Positions 17,536-25,623 of a stretch of 64,000 bases of DNA are shown piece after piece. A program made the translations under genes and the position numbers. The stretch comes from Iodidimonas muriae (GTDB taxonomy: Bacteria > Pseudomonadota > Alphaproteobacteria > Sphingomonadales > Rhodothalassiaceae), in contig NZ_BMOV01000008.1 of assembly GCF_014647255.1 (NCBI RefSeq), forward strand, positions 1 to 64,000, written 5' to 3'. Numbering within the stretch: position 1 is the first letter of the stretch; the number at the start of each line of letters is the position of its first letter. A model generated the notes under the pieces. The model saw nothing but the letters and a program-made list of their open reading frames with translations. It had not been told where the DNA came from and searched no databases.

Positions 17536-18414
17536 ATGACCGATAAGCTGACATTTTTAGGGTTGGGTGTCATGGGCTTTCCTATGGCAGGCCATCTGGC
17601 GCAGGCGGGCTATGCCGTCACCGTTTATAACCGCACAGCACAAAAAGCGGAAAAATGGCTGGAAACATATGGGCAGGCCCGATGTGCTCTGGCGGCAACG
17701 CCGGCCCAAGCGGTTTGTGAGGCCGATCTGGTTTTTGCCTGCGTGGGGGCGGATAAAGATGTGGAAGACATCTGCGTGGGCGAGGCCGGCGCATTTGCGG
17801 CTATGAAGCCCGGCGCGGTCTTCGTCGATCACACCACGGCGTCTGCGCAAGTGGCGCGGGCCATGTATGACAAAGCCAAAGCGCTGGGACTCGGATTTTT
17901 GGATGCGCCGGTTTCGGGCGGAGAGGCCGGGGCGCAGGCGGGGCAACTGACCGTGATGTGTGGCGGCGATCAGGCGGATTTCGATCAGGCGCGTCCGGTT
18001 ATGGAAAATTACGCTAAAATGATGCGCCTGCTCGGCCCTGCGGGGTCGGGACAGACGGCGAAAATGGTCAATCAGATCTGCATCGCCGGAACGCTTCAAG
18101 GGCTGTCGGAAGCCCTGCATTTTTGCCAAAGCGCCGGACTTGATGTGGCGGCGGTGGTGGATGTGATCTCAAAAGGGGCGGCGCAAAGCTGGCAAATGGA
18201 GAATCGGGCGGCCAGCATGGCTGCAGGGTCTTTTGATTTCGGATTCGCGGTGGATTGGATGCGGAAGGATTTGGCCATCGTTTTAAAAGAAGCGCGCCGC
18301 ATGGGCGTGTCTTTGCCGTCCACAGCGTTGATCGATCAATTCTATGCGGATGTGCAGGCCATGGGCGGCGGGCGGCAAGATACGTCCAGCCTGATCCGCC
18401 GTTTGCGCCACTGA
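17536..18414 (+). CDS. NAD(P)-dependent beta-hydroxyacid dehydrogenase (3-hydroxyisobutyrate dehydrogenase family)
   Basis: The 292-residue protein has the N-terminal Rossmann loop FLGLGVMGFPMAGHLAQAGY, the substrate-binding loop DAPVSGGEAGAQAGQLTVM and the catalytic lysine region GQTAKMVNQICIAG. These belong to the family of 3-hydroxyisobutyrate dehydrogenase, tartronate semialdehyde reductase (GarR/GlxR) and gamma-hydroxybutyrate/succinic semialdehyde reductases. The substrate cannot be told from the sequence, and no valine-degradation genes lie beside it. It is a single gene with its own promoter region, divergent from the acylase gene. Confidence 0.88.
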   Translation: MTDKLTFLGLGVMGFPMAGHLAQAGYAVTVYNRTAQKAEKWLETYGQARCALAATPAQAVCEADLVFACVGADKDVEDICVGEAGAFAAMKPGAVFVDHTTASAQVARAMYDKAKALGLGFLDAPVSGGEAGAQAGQLTVMCGGDQADFDQARPVMENYAKMMRLLGPAGSGQTAKMVNQICIAGTLQGLSEALHFCQSAGLDVAAVVDVISKGAAQSWQMENRAASMAAGSFDFGFAVDWMRKDLAIVLKEARRMGVSLPSTALIDQFYADVQAMGGGRQDTSSLIRRLRH

Positions 18415-18559
18415 TTAAAACGGCCAGCCGCTGAGCGGTTCATAGGGCGGCTTCAGGGCTTGACCTTTTGTCGCGCATGGCTATAGTCCGCGCACTTCGA
18501 ACGGGCGGCAGATTATGTCCGTCGCCCGCGTGGGCACCTGTTCGTTCTGGATATCGGTT

Positions 18560-18576
18560 GATCCGCTGAACGGATC
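18560..18576 (+). promoter_or_regulatory. hairpin in the rpsD leader
   Basis: GATCCG and CGGATC form a perfect 6-bp stem with loop CTGAA about 70 bases before the rpsD start. The 231-bp gap before rpsD holds no other gene that I can support. S4 represses its own synthesis in E. coli by binding a leader structure; whether this hairpin has that role is unknown. Confidence 0.35.
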
Positions 18577-18645
18577 TTTCGATGGATGAGCGGCAGGGGG
18601 CGATTGGCGTCCGGCCCATGGCGCAATGAAAGGACGCGGTTCGAC

Positions 18646-19257
18646 ATGAGCAAGCGTATCTCTGCCAAGCATAAAATCGATCGCCGTATGGGCGAAAATA
18701 TCTGGGGTCGTGCGAAAAGCCCCGTGAACACCCGCCAATATGGCCCCGGTGAACATGGTCAGCGCCGGAAGGGCAAATTGTCCGATTTCGGTATTCAGCT
18801 GCGTGCCAAGCAAAAGCTGAAAGGCTATTACGGCTCGATCACCGAAAAGCAGTTCAATCGCTATTATAAAGAAGCCGCTGGTAAAAAAGGCGATACCGGC
18901 GAGCATCTGATCGGCATTCTGGAGCGTCGTTTGGATGCGGTTGTGTACCGCGCCAAATTTGTTCCGACCGTTTTTGCCGCCCGTCAGTTCGTCAGCCACG
19001 GCCATGTTCTGGTGAACGGCAAGCGCGCCAATGTTCCCAGCTATATGGTGAAAGAAGGCGATGTGATCGAAGTGCGTGAAAAATCGCGCCAGATGCCGAT
19101 GGTTCTGGAAGCAGGCCAAAGCCCCGAGCGTGATGTACCGGAATACATCACGGTTGAAGGGACGAAAGCCACCTTCATGCGGGTTCCGACCTTGGATGAA
19201 GTGCCTTATCCGGTTCAGATGGAACCGAATCTGGTGGTGGAATTCTATTCGCGTTAA
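18646..19257 (+). CDS. rpsD: 30S ribosomal protein S4
   Basis: S4 nucleates 30S assembly on 16S rRNA. The 203 residues start [20 protein letters not shown] and show the S4 domain around residues 92-155 with [17 protein letters not shown] and [15 protein letters not shown]. This is the zinc-free (C-minus) form, as no cysteine cluster occurs at the N-terminus. In alphaproteobacteria rpsD is often a single gene outside the large ribosomal operons, as here. AAAGGA lies 11 bases before the ATG. A hairpin terminator follows 26 bases after the stop. Confidence 0.98.
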   Translation: MSKRISAKHKIDRRMGENIWGRAKSPVNTRQYGPGEHGQRRKGKLSDFGIQLRAKQKLKGYYGSITEKQFNRYYKEAAGKKGDTGEHLIGILERRLDAVVYRAKFVPTVFAARQFVSHGHVLVNGKRANVPSYMVKEGDVIEVREKSRQMPMVLEAGQSPERDVPEYITVEGTKATFMRVPTLDEVPYPVQMEPNLVVEFYSR

Positions 19258-19283
19258 TGCGCGATTCGGATTGCCGTTCAAAG

Positions 19284-19313
19284 CGCCGCAGGGGAAACCT
19301 TGCGGCGTTTTTT
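19284..19313 (+). terminator. rho-independent terminator of rpsD
   Basis: CGCCGCA at 19284-19290 pairs with TGCGGCG at 19301-19307, with a 10-base loop, followed by six T. Confidence 0.88.
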
Positions 19314-19445
19314 ATGGCGTCTCCCTTTATTGGCGGGATGGCCTGATTTGCGCATAATCCATGCTGTTGTTATTGTTTGACAGCGATAGATTTTTTGCGC
19401 TTCGGCCCAGACAAAGATAGCAAAAATGGATCGGACATACGCCCC

Positions 19446-19961
19446 ATGGATGATGCGCACACCTCTTTTATGACTGAAGGTCCGGCGAATATTATCATCC
19501 GGGATGGTGCACCCGAAGATACGGATCAGGTGATTGGCCTGATTGGCAGATGCTTTGCCGCTTATCCCGGTTGCGTTCTCGATCTTCCCGGTCTGGATGC
19601 GGACCTACCCCGGATCTGTGACACTTTCGCCCGTCAAAATGGGCGCTTTTGGGTGGCGGAGCGGGCTGGAACAGTGCTTGGCTGTATCGGCTATGTGCCA
19701 TGCGGACAGGATGTGGTTGAATTGAAGCGGCTTTATGTGGATGCGTCTAGCCGCCGGTCTGGGCTGGCCACTGCGTTATTGAATCGGGTGCTGCACGCTG
19801 CGCAATCAGTGCACGCCACGCGCATTGATCTGTGGTCTGATACCCGTTTCGTTGAGGCCCATGCCTTTTATCACAAGCACGGGTTTGTCATGCCCGGCGA
19901 AATGCGAGACTTGCACGATCCTTCCAACACAACGGAATATTTGTTTCAGAAAAGGCTTTAA
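19446..19961 (+). CDS. GNAT-family N-acetyltransferase
   Basis: The protein of about 171 residues has the GNAT fold. The acetyl-CoA-binding motif is RLYVDASSRRSGLATALLNRVL-like (seen as KRLYVDASSRRSGLATAL), and the C-terminal motif is LWSDTRFVEAHAFYHKHGF. The substrate is unknown. The start is uncertain: ATG 19446 is taken, with ATG 19470 as a shorter option and no strong ribosome site for either. It lies downstream of rpsD after its terminator, so it should have its own promoter. Confidence 0.85.
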   Translation: MDDAHTSFMTEGPANIIIRDGAPEDTDQVIGLIGRCFAAYPGCVLDLPGLDADLPRICDTFARQNGRFWVAERAGTVLGCIGYVPCGQDVVELKRLYVDASSRRSGLATALLNRVLHAAQSVHATRIDLWSDTRFVEAHAFYHKHGFVMPGEMRDLHDPSNTTEYLFQKRL

Positions 19962-19995
19962 GGGACCGCCTTGAATTTTAATCATTCTCATTTCG

Positions 19996-20010
19996 TTAAA
20001 AATTTATTAA
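19996..20010 (+). promoter_or_regulatory. candidate CtrA box
   Basis: TTAA-N7-TTAA occurs 36 bases before the start of the next gene. This is the full-site pattern of the alphaproteobacterial cell-cycle regulator CtrA. The region is AT-rich, so chance occurrence is possible. Confidence 0.3.
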
Positions 20011-20045
20011 AGTCTGCTTTGAGGGTCGATCGAAACAGGTGACAT

Positions 20046-20645
20046 ATGATTTCTCTTTTTGCTGCAGCATCTATTGCATTGTTTTCCGCGCCGGAGCAGG
20101 CGGATCGCCCCGTGGATATTCCCGTTGAACACTGCGCTTTTTCAGAAATTTCCAAAGCGCTTGCGGGGCATGAGCAGTGGCATGATCTTGCCGGGCTTTT
20201 CTACACAGACCCCGAATTGGCTGCAGAATTTTCAGAAATGATGCCGGGTTTCAAAATGGCTTATTTCCATGCCGATAGCACTGGCGTGCTGTTGGTTGGA
20301 GGAGAACGGTTAAGCCGCAGCCCGTCAGAGCCGCAACAAAACCATGGCTATTGGGTGCAGGCCGTCGATGAAACGCAAGAAGCGTGCGCCCAAGAAGGGG
20401 TAGCCTGTGATGTTGAAGCCTTTTCCGAGGCTCCTTTCGGGCTGTCTGCCAGCACCTATATCCAATCCGATGCGGATCGGACACGCCGCGAAACGCTGGC
20501 CTTTGTCGGTGGGAACCAATGCGTCTATTCCATCCAGTTTTCAGGCCCGGAATCCGCCATCAGCGATGACGGGTGGCATGACCTGAAAGTCGCCTTGCTG
20601 GATTTGCGGGCTCTTGTGAAGCTGGCTCCGGTTGGCCCCCGTTGA
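20046..20645 (+). CDS. secreted hypothetical protein, 199 aa
   Basis: I do not recognise this protein. It begins with a short hydrophobic stretch, MISLFAAASIALFSAP, that looks like a signal peptide, so it is probably exported. The remainder is acidic, with five cysteines (including CAQEGVACDVEAF) that could form disulfides in the periplasm. AGGTGAC lies just before the ATG. Upstream is a TTAA-N7-TTAA element resembling a CtrA site. The next gene, a Sel1-repeat protein, follows after 92 bases on the same strand and is also exported. Confidence 0.7.
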   Translation: MISLFAAASIALFSAPEQADRPVDIPVEHCAFSEISKALAGHEQWHDLAGLFYTDPELAAEFSEMMPGFKMAYFHADSTGVLLVGGERLSRSPSEPQQNHGYWVQAVDETQEACAQEGVACDVEAFSEAPFGLSASTYIQSDADRTRRETLAFVGGNQCVYSIQFSGPESAISDDGWHDLKVALLDLRALVKLAPVGPR

Positions 20646-20737
20646 GTGCGATTGTGATCGCGTCAATCGGGATAGGATATTGAAACATCTCTGGATACGG
20701 CTACTGTAAAGGGTGATCCTTTTATGGAAGGGATGCG

Positions 20738-21319
20738 ATGTTCTTTCGGCGGAAACTGTTGCGTTTATCTGTAATCTGCTTTGGGACAATGGGCGCCAGC
20801 CTGGTGTCCCTTGCGCAGGAAAACGCTGATCTGCCTGACCTGCGCCGCGCCTATGATCTGGGGGAGCCGGGGGCTGCCTTGGCCTTGGGCACAGCCTTAT
20901 TGGAAAGCGATGAAGACGCACAATGGGCCCAAGCCATTGCCTTATTGGAGCAGGCCGCGTCTCAGGGTGCGCCGGTTTATCTGCTGATCGCCGATGCATA
21001 TCGGGACGGTTTGGGCGTGCCGGTGAATTTGGAAAAGGCGGCAAACTGGTATCGAATCGGAGCGGAAACCGGCGACGGATTGGCGCAGTTCGAGCTGGGC
21101 CGCATGTATCTGGAAGGATTGGGGCTGACCCGTGATATGGTGCAGGCAGCGCTTTATCTGCAATTGGCCAGTGACCGCTTGACCGATCCGCGCTTGAAAG
21201 AGGACGCCGAAGCTGCCTTGGCCCATGCCAAATGGGGCGCAGACTGGAAGGATTGGCAGGAAGTGAAGCTGCTTTTGCAATCCTGGAAGCCAAAGCGCTT
21301 GTCTGATCTTTTGAATTGA
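20738..21319 (+). CDS. Sel1-repeat (TPR-like) secreted protein
   Basis: After a signal peptide (LLRLSVICFGTMGASLVSLAQ) the protein of 193 residues contains about three Sel1-type alpha-helical repeats, the clearest being ADAYRDGLGVPVNLEKAANW and FELGRMYLEGLGLTRDMVQA. Sel1 repeats bind partner proteins or peptidoglycan enzymes, but no specific partner is suggested by the neighbours. GGAAGGG lies 5 bases before the ATG. Confidence 0.85.
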   Translation: MFFRRKLLRLSVICFGTMGASLVSLAQENADLPDLRRAYDLGEPGAALALGTALLESDEDAQWAQAIALLEQAASQGAPVYLLIADAYRDGLGVPVNLEKAANWYRIGAETGDGLAQFELGRMYLEGLGLTRDMVQAALYLQLASDRLTDPRLKEDAEAALAHAKWGADWKDWQEVKLLLQSWKPKRLSDLLN

Positions 21320-21365
21320 TCCCGTGCCGATGACCAAGAACCTCAACAGAGCCACCCCATAAAGA

Positions 21366-21396
21366 AAGCGGCGCTGTCATATGACAAACGCCGCTT
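21366..21396. repeat. inverted repeat A of a hairpin cluster
   Basis: AAGCGGCG (21366-21373) and CGCCGCTT (21389-21396) are perfect arms. Between them lies TGTCATATGACA, itself a 12-bp palindrome. The whole gap 21320-21629 (310 bp) holds no gene that I can support but has five such structures. Confidence 0.7.
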
Positions 21397-21403
21397 CAAG
21401 GGT

Positions 21404-21431
21404 GCGAGATGTTTCAGGCAAAACATCTCGC
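21404..21431. repeat. inverted repeat B of a hairpin cluster
   Basis: GCGAGATGTTT and AAACATCTCGC form a perfect 11-bp stem with a 6-base loop. No T-run follows, so it is not a standard terminator. Confidence 0.75.
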
Positions 21432-21439
21432 GAGTCGCA

Positions 21440-21464
21440 CCTTAAGTCTCAGGCTCGCTTAAGG
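21440..21464. repeat. inverted repeat C of a hairpin cluster
   Basis: CCTTAAG and CTTAAGG are perfect 7-bp arms around an 11-base loop, immediately after hairpin B. Confidence 0.55.
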
Positions 21465-21561
21465 ACGACACACCCCCTTAGAAGCACAGCCCGTGCCAAA
21501 GCAGGCGATGCTGTGGATTCAATGGCTTATGGATTTGAGTGGGCAGGGCGGGGCGGCCTAT

Positions 21562-21599
21562 GTGCCAAAACCTGACAAGGGAGGCCCCCGTTTTGGCAC
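21562..21599. repeat. inverted repeat D of a hairpin cluster
   Basis: GTGCCAAAAC and GTTTTGGCAC are perfect 10-bp arms with an 18-base loop. Confidence 0.65.
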
Positions 21600-21600
21600 G

Positions 21601-21621
21601 CCTGTCCCTATTCGGGGCAGG
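21601..21621. repeat. inverted repeat E, possible transcription end near fnr
   Basis: CCTGTCCC pairs with GGGGCAGG (one G-U pair) around a 5-base loop. It lies 9 bases beyond the stop of the minus-strand FNR gene. No clear T-run is present on either strand, so a terminator role is uncertain. Confidence 0.45.
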
Positions 21622-21629
21622 CTATTTCT

Positions 21630-22361
21630 TTATGAAAGGTCGGCGTCTGCCAGCGATTGCAGTTGATCCAGATCGAGGATTTCGATCTGGTTGACCGCTT
21701 TGATCCGAATGATCTGGCTGGATTTCAAGCGAGAAAGAATACGGCTCACGGTTTCAATGGTCAGGCCAAGATAATCGGCAATGTCGCTGCGGGTCATGGC
21801 AAGATGCACATGTAAGGCGGGATCATCGCAGCCCCCCTGCTTGTGGGACAAGCCGATCAGGAAAGAAGCCACCCGTTCCTGTGCGGTTTTGCGGCCAAGG
21901 GCAAATACCAGATCCAGCATCGCATCCATGGCGGCGGCGCCCATACGGCGTAATTGCCGGTCCATTTCAGGGAAGCGTTCCACCAGTTCATCCAAAGACC
22001 GGCGATCAAAGCGGCAGAGCTTTGCATCCGAGAGCGCCTCGGCAGAGAAGCTGTAGTTTTCCGACAAGGTTAAACCGACAAAATCGCCCTTGGACAAAAA
22101 GCCCAGAATTTGCCGTCGTCCATCGGAGGACACGCGGGATACAGCAACGTCGCCGCTGATGATATTATACACATTGTCGGTCGGGTCGCCTTCAAGGATC
22201 AGGTTTTTCCCCCGCATCAATTCAAAGCGGGAGGCCCGTGCGGCCAGATGTTGAAGCTGGTGATCGTCTAGGCCGGAACAGAGAAAGCTCTGGCGGGCCG
22301 GACAGCTAAGGCACATGACCTTCGGGGCCGTCCGGTCGAAAGGGGCAGGCCGATTTGTCAT
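21630..22361 (-). CDS. FNR/FnrN-type oxygen-sensing transcription regulator
   Basis: This Crp/Fnr-family activator has the four cysteines needed for an oxygen-labile 4Fe-4S cluster: three near the N-terminus (about residues 17, 20 and 28, in CLSCPARQSFLC) and one at about 116 (SDAKLCRF), as in E. coli FNR. The cyclic-nucleotide-like beta-roll spans residues 35-150. The helix-turn-helix is MTRSDIADYLGLTIETVSRI, with the E-x-x-S-R recognition helix that reads TTGAT half sites. It should switch genes for microaerobic or anaerobic respiration. ATG 22361 has a strong GGGGGAG ribosome site. No nitrate or cbb3 oxidase genes are in view. Confidence 0.92.
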   Translation of the reverse strand: MTNRPAPFDRTAPKVMCLSCPARQSFLCSGLDDHQLQHLAARASRFELMRGKNLILEGDPTDNVYNIISGDVAVSRVSSDGRRQILGFLSKGDFVGLTLSENYSFSAEALSDAKLCRFDRRSLDELVERFPEMDRQLRRMGAAAMDAMLDLVFALGRKTAQERVASFLIGLSHKQGGCDDPALHVHLAMTRSDIADYLGLTIETVSRILSRLKSSQIIRIKAVNQIEILDLDQLQSLADADLS

Positions 22362-22412
22362 CAAAGCTCCCCCTGAATGTGGGTGGTTCATGAAAAAGAC
22401 TGTGCTTCGGGA

Positions 22413-23120
22413 TCAGGCGGCTTTGCTGTCCACGCCATCTTTGAAGCGATAAAAGAGAGACTCGCCATCCTTGGTTAGAAGGTGGGCCTTGATCAGATAG
22501 CCATCATCATCTATCCAGAATTCATGGCTCAAGGCGTCTTTTTCCAGATTGACGATGCGGTAATAACGCGCATCCTGAATCTGGCCATTCAATTCCACCT
22601 TCACCCGATCATGGCATTCCAGACGGGACGGGCGCATCAGGCCGGTTAGGGTGTCGAGCAGCATGAAATCCTTTTGCCCCTCGTCGATCCAGAAATCTGT
22701 TTTTGTGAAGCTGCTGGGGACCAGATCCAAAGGCGCGGTTTGGGTGGCCTCATCGGTGGTGAGCATATAATGATCGTCTGTCGCCTCAAGCGCGACTTCT
22801 TCGCGGTCATTGTTGCGGCGGGTTTTGCTGGTCATTTCGACAAGCTGCCCATTCCGCCAGATTTCCTGTGCCTTATGGTCCATTTTAAAGACCGTGATAA
22901 AGGCCATTTTCACACGTATGCGGGCTTCGATATCGACGGAAACGCCGTTATCATTGGTGAAGTCATAAGAAACGCTGTGGGTCCCGATTTCAGACCCTTT
23001 GCGATCAATAGCATAGGTCAGCGTTGTTTTTTCGGGAGCCTTATTCACGGCGCTCGCCGGAGCAATATAAGCTGTTGTGATGGCGAGCAGGACGAGTGAA
23101 AAACGTTTTTTTAATGTCAA
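22413..23120 (-). CDS. exported DUF6134/DUF3108-like protein
   Basis: The 235-residue protein has a signal peptide (LKKRFSLVLLAITTAYIAPASA) and a beta-rich body with the LTYAIDRKGSEIGTHSVSYDF opening of the DUF6134/DUF3108-like periplasmic family. Function is not known; such proteins are thought to form beta-barrel-like lipid- or metal-handling folds in the periplasm. The start codon appears to be TTG 23120, with GAGG 8 bases before it; the nearby ATG is out of frame. It is upstream of the FNR gene on the same strand, with 51 bases between. Confidence 0.75.
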   Translation of the reverse strand: MTLKKRFSLVLLAITTAYIAPASAVNKAPEKTTLTYAIDRKGSEIGTHSVSYDFTNDNGVSVDIEARIRVKMAFITVFKMDHKAQEIWRNGQLVEMTSKTRRNNDREEVALEATDDHYMLTTDEATQTAPLDLVPSSFTKTDFWIDEGQKDFMLLDTLTGLMRPSRLECHDRVKVELNGQIQDARYYRIVNLEKDALSHEFWIDDDGYLIKAHLLTKDGESLFYRFKDGVDSKAA

Positions 23121-23314
23121 AACATACGCCTCATTTTATAAGCATAAACCGCGAAGCGCTTGTCGCGCGCTCATGTCAAGCACAAGCAAAGTTGATTGCG
23201 AAGCTTATGATAAACAACTCTTCACGAAGATTCCATAACTTATAATGTTAAATTGAGGCGAAAAAGGGCCGGATCATACGTTTACACGGAATAATTGTCT
23301 TCAAGTTGTTATTA

Positions 23315-23350
23315 CAATTAAACAAAATACAATTTATTTTTGTTTAATTG
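23315..23350 (-). repeat. AT-rich inverted repeat overlapping the 3' end of the PLP-enzyme gene
   Basis: CAATTAAACAAAA (23315-23327) and its exact complement (23338-23350) form a 13-bp stem with a 10-base loop that includes the stop codon of the minus-strand gene. It may end transcription or protect the 3' end, but the stem is AT-only apart from three pairs. Confidence 0.5.
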
Positions 23351-24473
23351 TTTCGGAAAAGCACTGTTCATCTTGTTCGTCAATCCAGAGATGCGGAGCG
23401 ATTCGCAGCCAATCGCCGCGAACGCTGACATAGACATTCCGGCTTTTCCAGTCTGCGGCCACGTCTGCTGCGGCTTTATGGGGATGGCGGGCCGCGATCA
23501 TATGGGGGCTACGCCAGCTTTCGGGAGTAACGGCATATCCCGCATCAAGAAGGTGATCGACCAAGCGGTGGTTCAATGCGGACAGACTTTCGGCGATGGC
23601 CGCGATCTTCCAATCCAGAATCATCTGCAAGGCATCGCGTGCCAAGGGCATCAACTGGAAATTTGACCGTTCGCCCATATCAAAGCGCCGCGACCCGGGT
23701 TGGTAAGCATCCTGATAATCCACAAGGCGGCTGAAATCTTCCGATCCGGCGCGCAAGATCCAGTTTTCTTCCAAAGGACGCCCGTCCCGCCAGCGCGGGC
23801 TTACATACATATAGCCCAGTGCATAAGGGCCAAAGAGCCATTTATAGCCCGCCGCCACGGCAAAATCCGGATCGATTTCCGCCAAGGACACCGGAAGTGC
23901 GCCCAAGGACTGGGTCAGATCGAGAAACAAAGCCGCGCCCACCGCACGGGTTGCTTTGCGAATGGCCACAAGATCCAGCATTGCGCCGGTTGACCAATGC
24001 ACATGGGGAATCGCCACTAAGGATATCTGCGACCCCAATTGGTCGATCTGGTCTAAAAGTGCGGCTGTCCAATCCTGTTCCGCAGGGCCGGGAACGGCAA
24101 GAACGGTTGCCCCATGTTCGGCAGCAAGCCGCGTCCAACCATAATAATTGGAGGGAAATTCCTCGGCCAATGTCAGGATGACCGAGCCTTTTTCCGGCGT
24201 TAAATTGCGCGCCGCCGTTGCCACGGCATAGCTTGCAGAGGGGACAAGGGCGACCGCATCGCTGTCGCAGGCCATTATCCGTGCGGCCAGTGCACGCACC
24301 TCTTCGCTTTGGGTGAAGAAATCTTGCGGTGTGACCTGCCATGGCCGTTGCCGAAGAGCGACGGTGCGATCATTGGTGGCGGCAAAGGCTTTCGGTGCCG
24401 GTGTCATATAGGCGGCATTGAGATAGCACAGCTCTCTGGGCAGGTCGAAGCGATCTCTTTGTGGTGCGATCAT
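23334..24473 (-). CDS. class V aminotransferase-fold PLP enzyme
   Basis: The 379-residue protein has the fold of isopenicillin N epimerase, kynureninase and cysteine desulfurase relatives. The PLP lysine is in VAAGYKWLFGPYALGYMYV, and the cofactor aspartate region is LFLDLTQSLGALPV. The opening, DRFDLPRELCYLNAAYMTP, is typical of the epimerase-like subgroup. A cysteine-desulfurase active-site loop is not evident. The reaction is unknown. It starts 3 bases after the end of the Bax-like gene, so they are co-transcribed. The start lacks a clear ribosome site, which suggests translational coupling. Confidence 0.85.
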   Translation of the reverse strand: MIAPQRDRFDLPRELCYLNAAYMTPAPKAFAATNDRTVALRQRPWQVTPQDFFTQSEEVRALAARIMACDSDAVALVPSASYAVATAARNLTPEKGSVILTLAEEFPSNYYGWTRLAAEHGATVLAVPGPAEQDWTAALLDQIDQLGSQISLVAIPHVHWSTGAMLDLVAIRKATRAVGAALFLDLTQSLGALPVSLAEIDPDFAVAAGYKWLFGPYALGYMYVSPRWRDGRPLEENWILRAGSEDFSRLVDYQDAYQPGSRRFDMGERSNFQLMPLARDALQMILDWKIAAIAESLSALNHRLVDHLLDAGYAVTPESWRSPHMIAARHPHKAAADVAADWKSRNVYVSVRGDWLRIAPHLWIDEQDEQCFSETIKQK

Positions 24474-24476
24474 GGC

Positions 24477-25460
24477 TTAGAGCTTTTTTTGTGCAAAGGG
24501 CTTTGGGGGCTTGGGGGGCTTGGGCGTTTTCCCCCATATGGTGGACCGGGCAGCCAGACGGGCGGCATCGAAATCTTCTAAACGATTGCCGGAAATGATG
24601 GATTGTAGATCCTGCACATAGGCTTCCCGTCGCTCGGAATACTGGATCAATCCGGGGGTAAGGGGGCGTCCTGTCACCGGCTGGTCATTGGCCCGCAACG
24701 TTTGGCGGATGGTCCGGAGATGCGTATAGGCACGGTTGCGGTTGATATTGCGTATATAGCCACGCACCGAATCGATCAGGAAGTCAAAGGCTTTGATCCG
24801 GTGGGTTTTGCCGCTTCCCCGGCGGGTGGGAACGATGCCGTTGTCTTCGTCATTCCATGTCCATTGGCCATAAAGGGCATTGCCGGTTTGGGCAAAGCGC
24901 GATGTGCCCCAGCCGCTTTCAATGGCTGCCTGTGCCAAGGCCAAAGACGGCGGGACAATATCCACCCGTTTTGCCAGACGCTTCAGGCTGTCATCCCTGA
25001 TTTTAAAGTCGGACCCCAAGCCGTAGGTGCGGGCAAGCCGATGCAGCCAGCGTTTGTTAAGGGTGCTCAGGCGCGCTTCTTTTGCCCTTTGTTCCATAAG
25101 GGTCAAAAGCCGTTTTCTGTCTTCCAATACCAGTTCATTCACCCGCAAGATCAGTGGCAGCATTGTGGCAATGAAAGCCCGTTTGCGGTCGGTGGCGCGG
25201 GGGATATCTTGCAATCCATCGGGCAAAGACGCGAAAAATATGCGGGGAACGGCGTGGGCGCCTTTCCGGATATCAGGCAAGCGATATCCAAGTTTTTGAT
25301 AAAGCTGGTCAAGAGCATCCGGCGGTGCAAGATGGCGTGCATAGACCACCCGATCGGCTGAAAACGCCCGTTCCCGTGCCATATTCCCCTGAAAAACGGC
25401 CATCGCAAGAATGGCAACAAAAAGCAGGGCTGGCGTTAAGAAAAGAAAGAGTTTGCGCAT
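24477..25460 (-). CDS. Bax-like glucosaminidase-domain protein
   Basis: The 327-residue protein has an N-terminal membrane anchor or signal (KLFLFLTPALLFVAILAMAV) and a glucosaminidase domain at about residues 165-300. The catalytic glutamate is in QAAIESGWGTSRFAQTGNAL. It should cut the glycan strands of peptidoglycan (beta-N-acetylglucosaminidase). The Pro/Lys-rich C-terminus (KTPKPPKPPKPF) is a short low-complexity tail that may bind the cell wall. It is the first gene of a two-gene operon and is divergent from mipZ. Confidence 0.88.
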   Translation of the reverse strand: MRKLFLFLTPALLFVAILAMAVFQGNMARERAFSADRVVYARHLAPPDALDQLYQKLGYRLPDIRKGAHAVPRIFFASLPDGLQDIPRATDRKRAFIATMLPLILRVNELVLEDRKRLLTLMEQRAKEARLSTLNKRWLHRLARTYGLGSDFKIRDDSLKRLAKRVDIVPPSLALAQAAIESGWGTSRFAQTGNALYGQWTWNDEDNGIVPTRRGSGKTHRIKAFDFLIDSVRGYIRNINRNRAYTHLRTIRQTLRANDQPVTGRPLTPGLIQYSERREAYVQDLQSIISGNRLEDFDAARLAARSTIWGKTPKPPKPPKPFAQKKL

Positions 25461-25623
25461 ATATAAGGCTCATTGACCGTTTCTATCGCGTGTCACATGA
25501 CGGGAATGATCGGGGGCTGTCAATGTTTCACAAGATGGCCCGGCAGATATTGAAAGCAGGATGGACAGCCTTGCAAGATCTGGTAACAAAGAGGCCGAAA
25601 CGCGGCAATTTGGAGAAATTTGC

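Noticed and set aside
20541-21380. Long minus-strand frame (279 codons) opposite the Sel1 gene
   Set aside because: It is rich in Arg, Pro, Ser and His, as expected from the complement of a real gene. The plus-strand Sel1 protein with signal peptide and ribosome site explains the region.
21381-21575. Plus-strand frame of 64 codons in the hairpin cluster
   Set aside because: It runs through several perfect inverted repeats, has no ribosome-binding site and shows no protein-like pattern.
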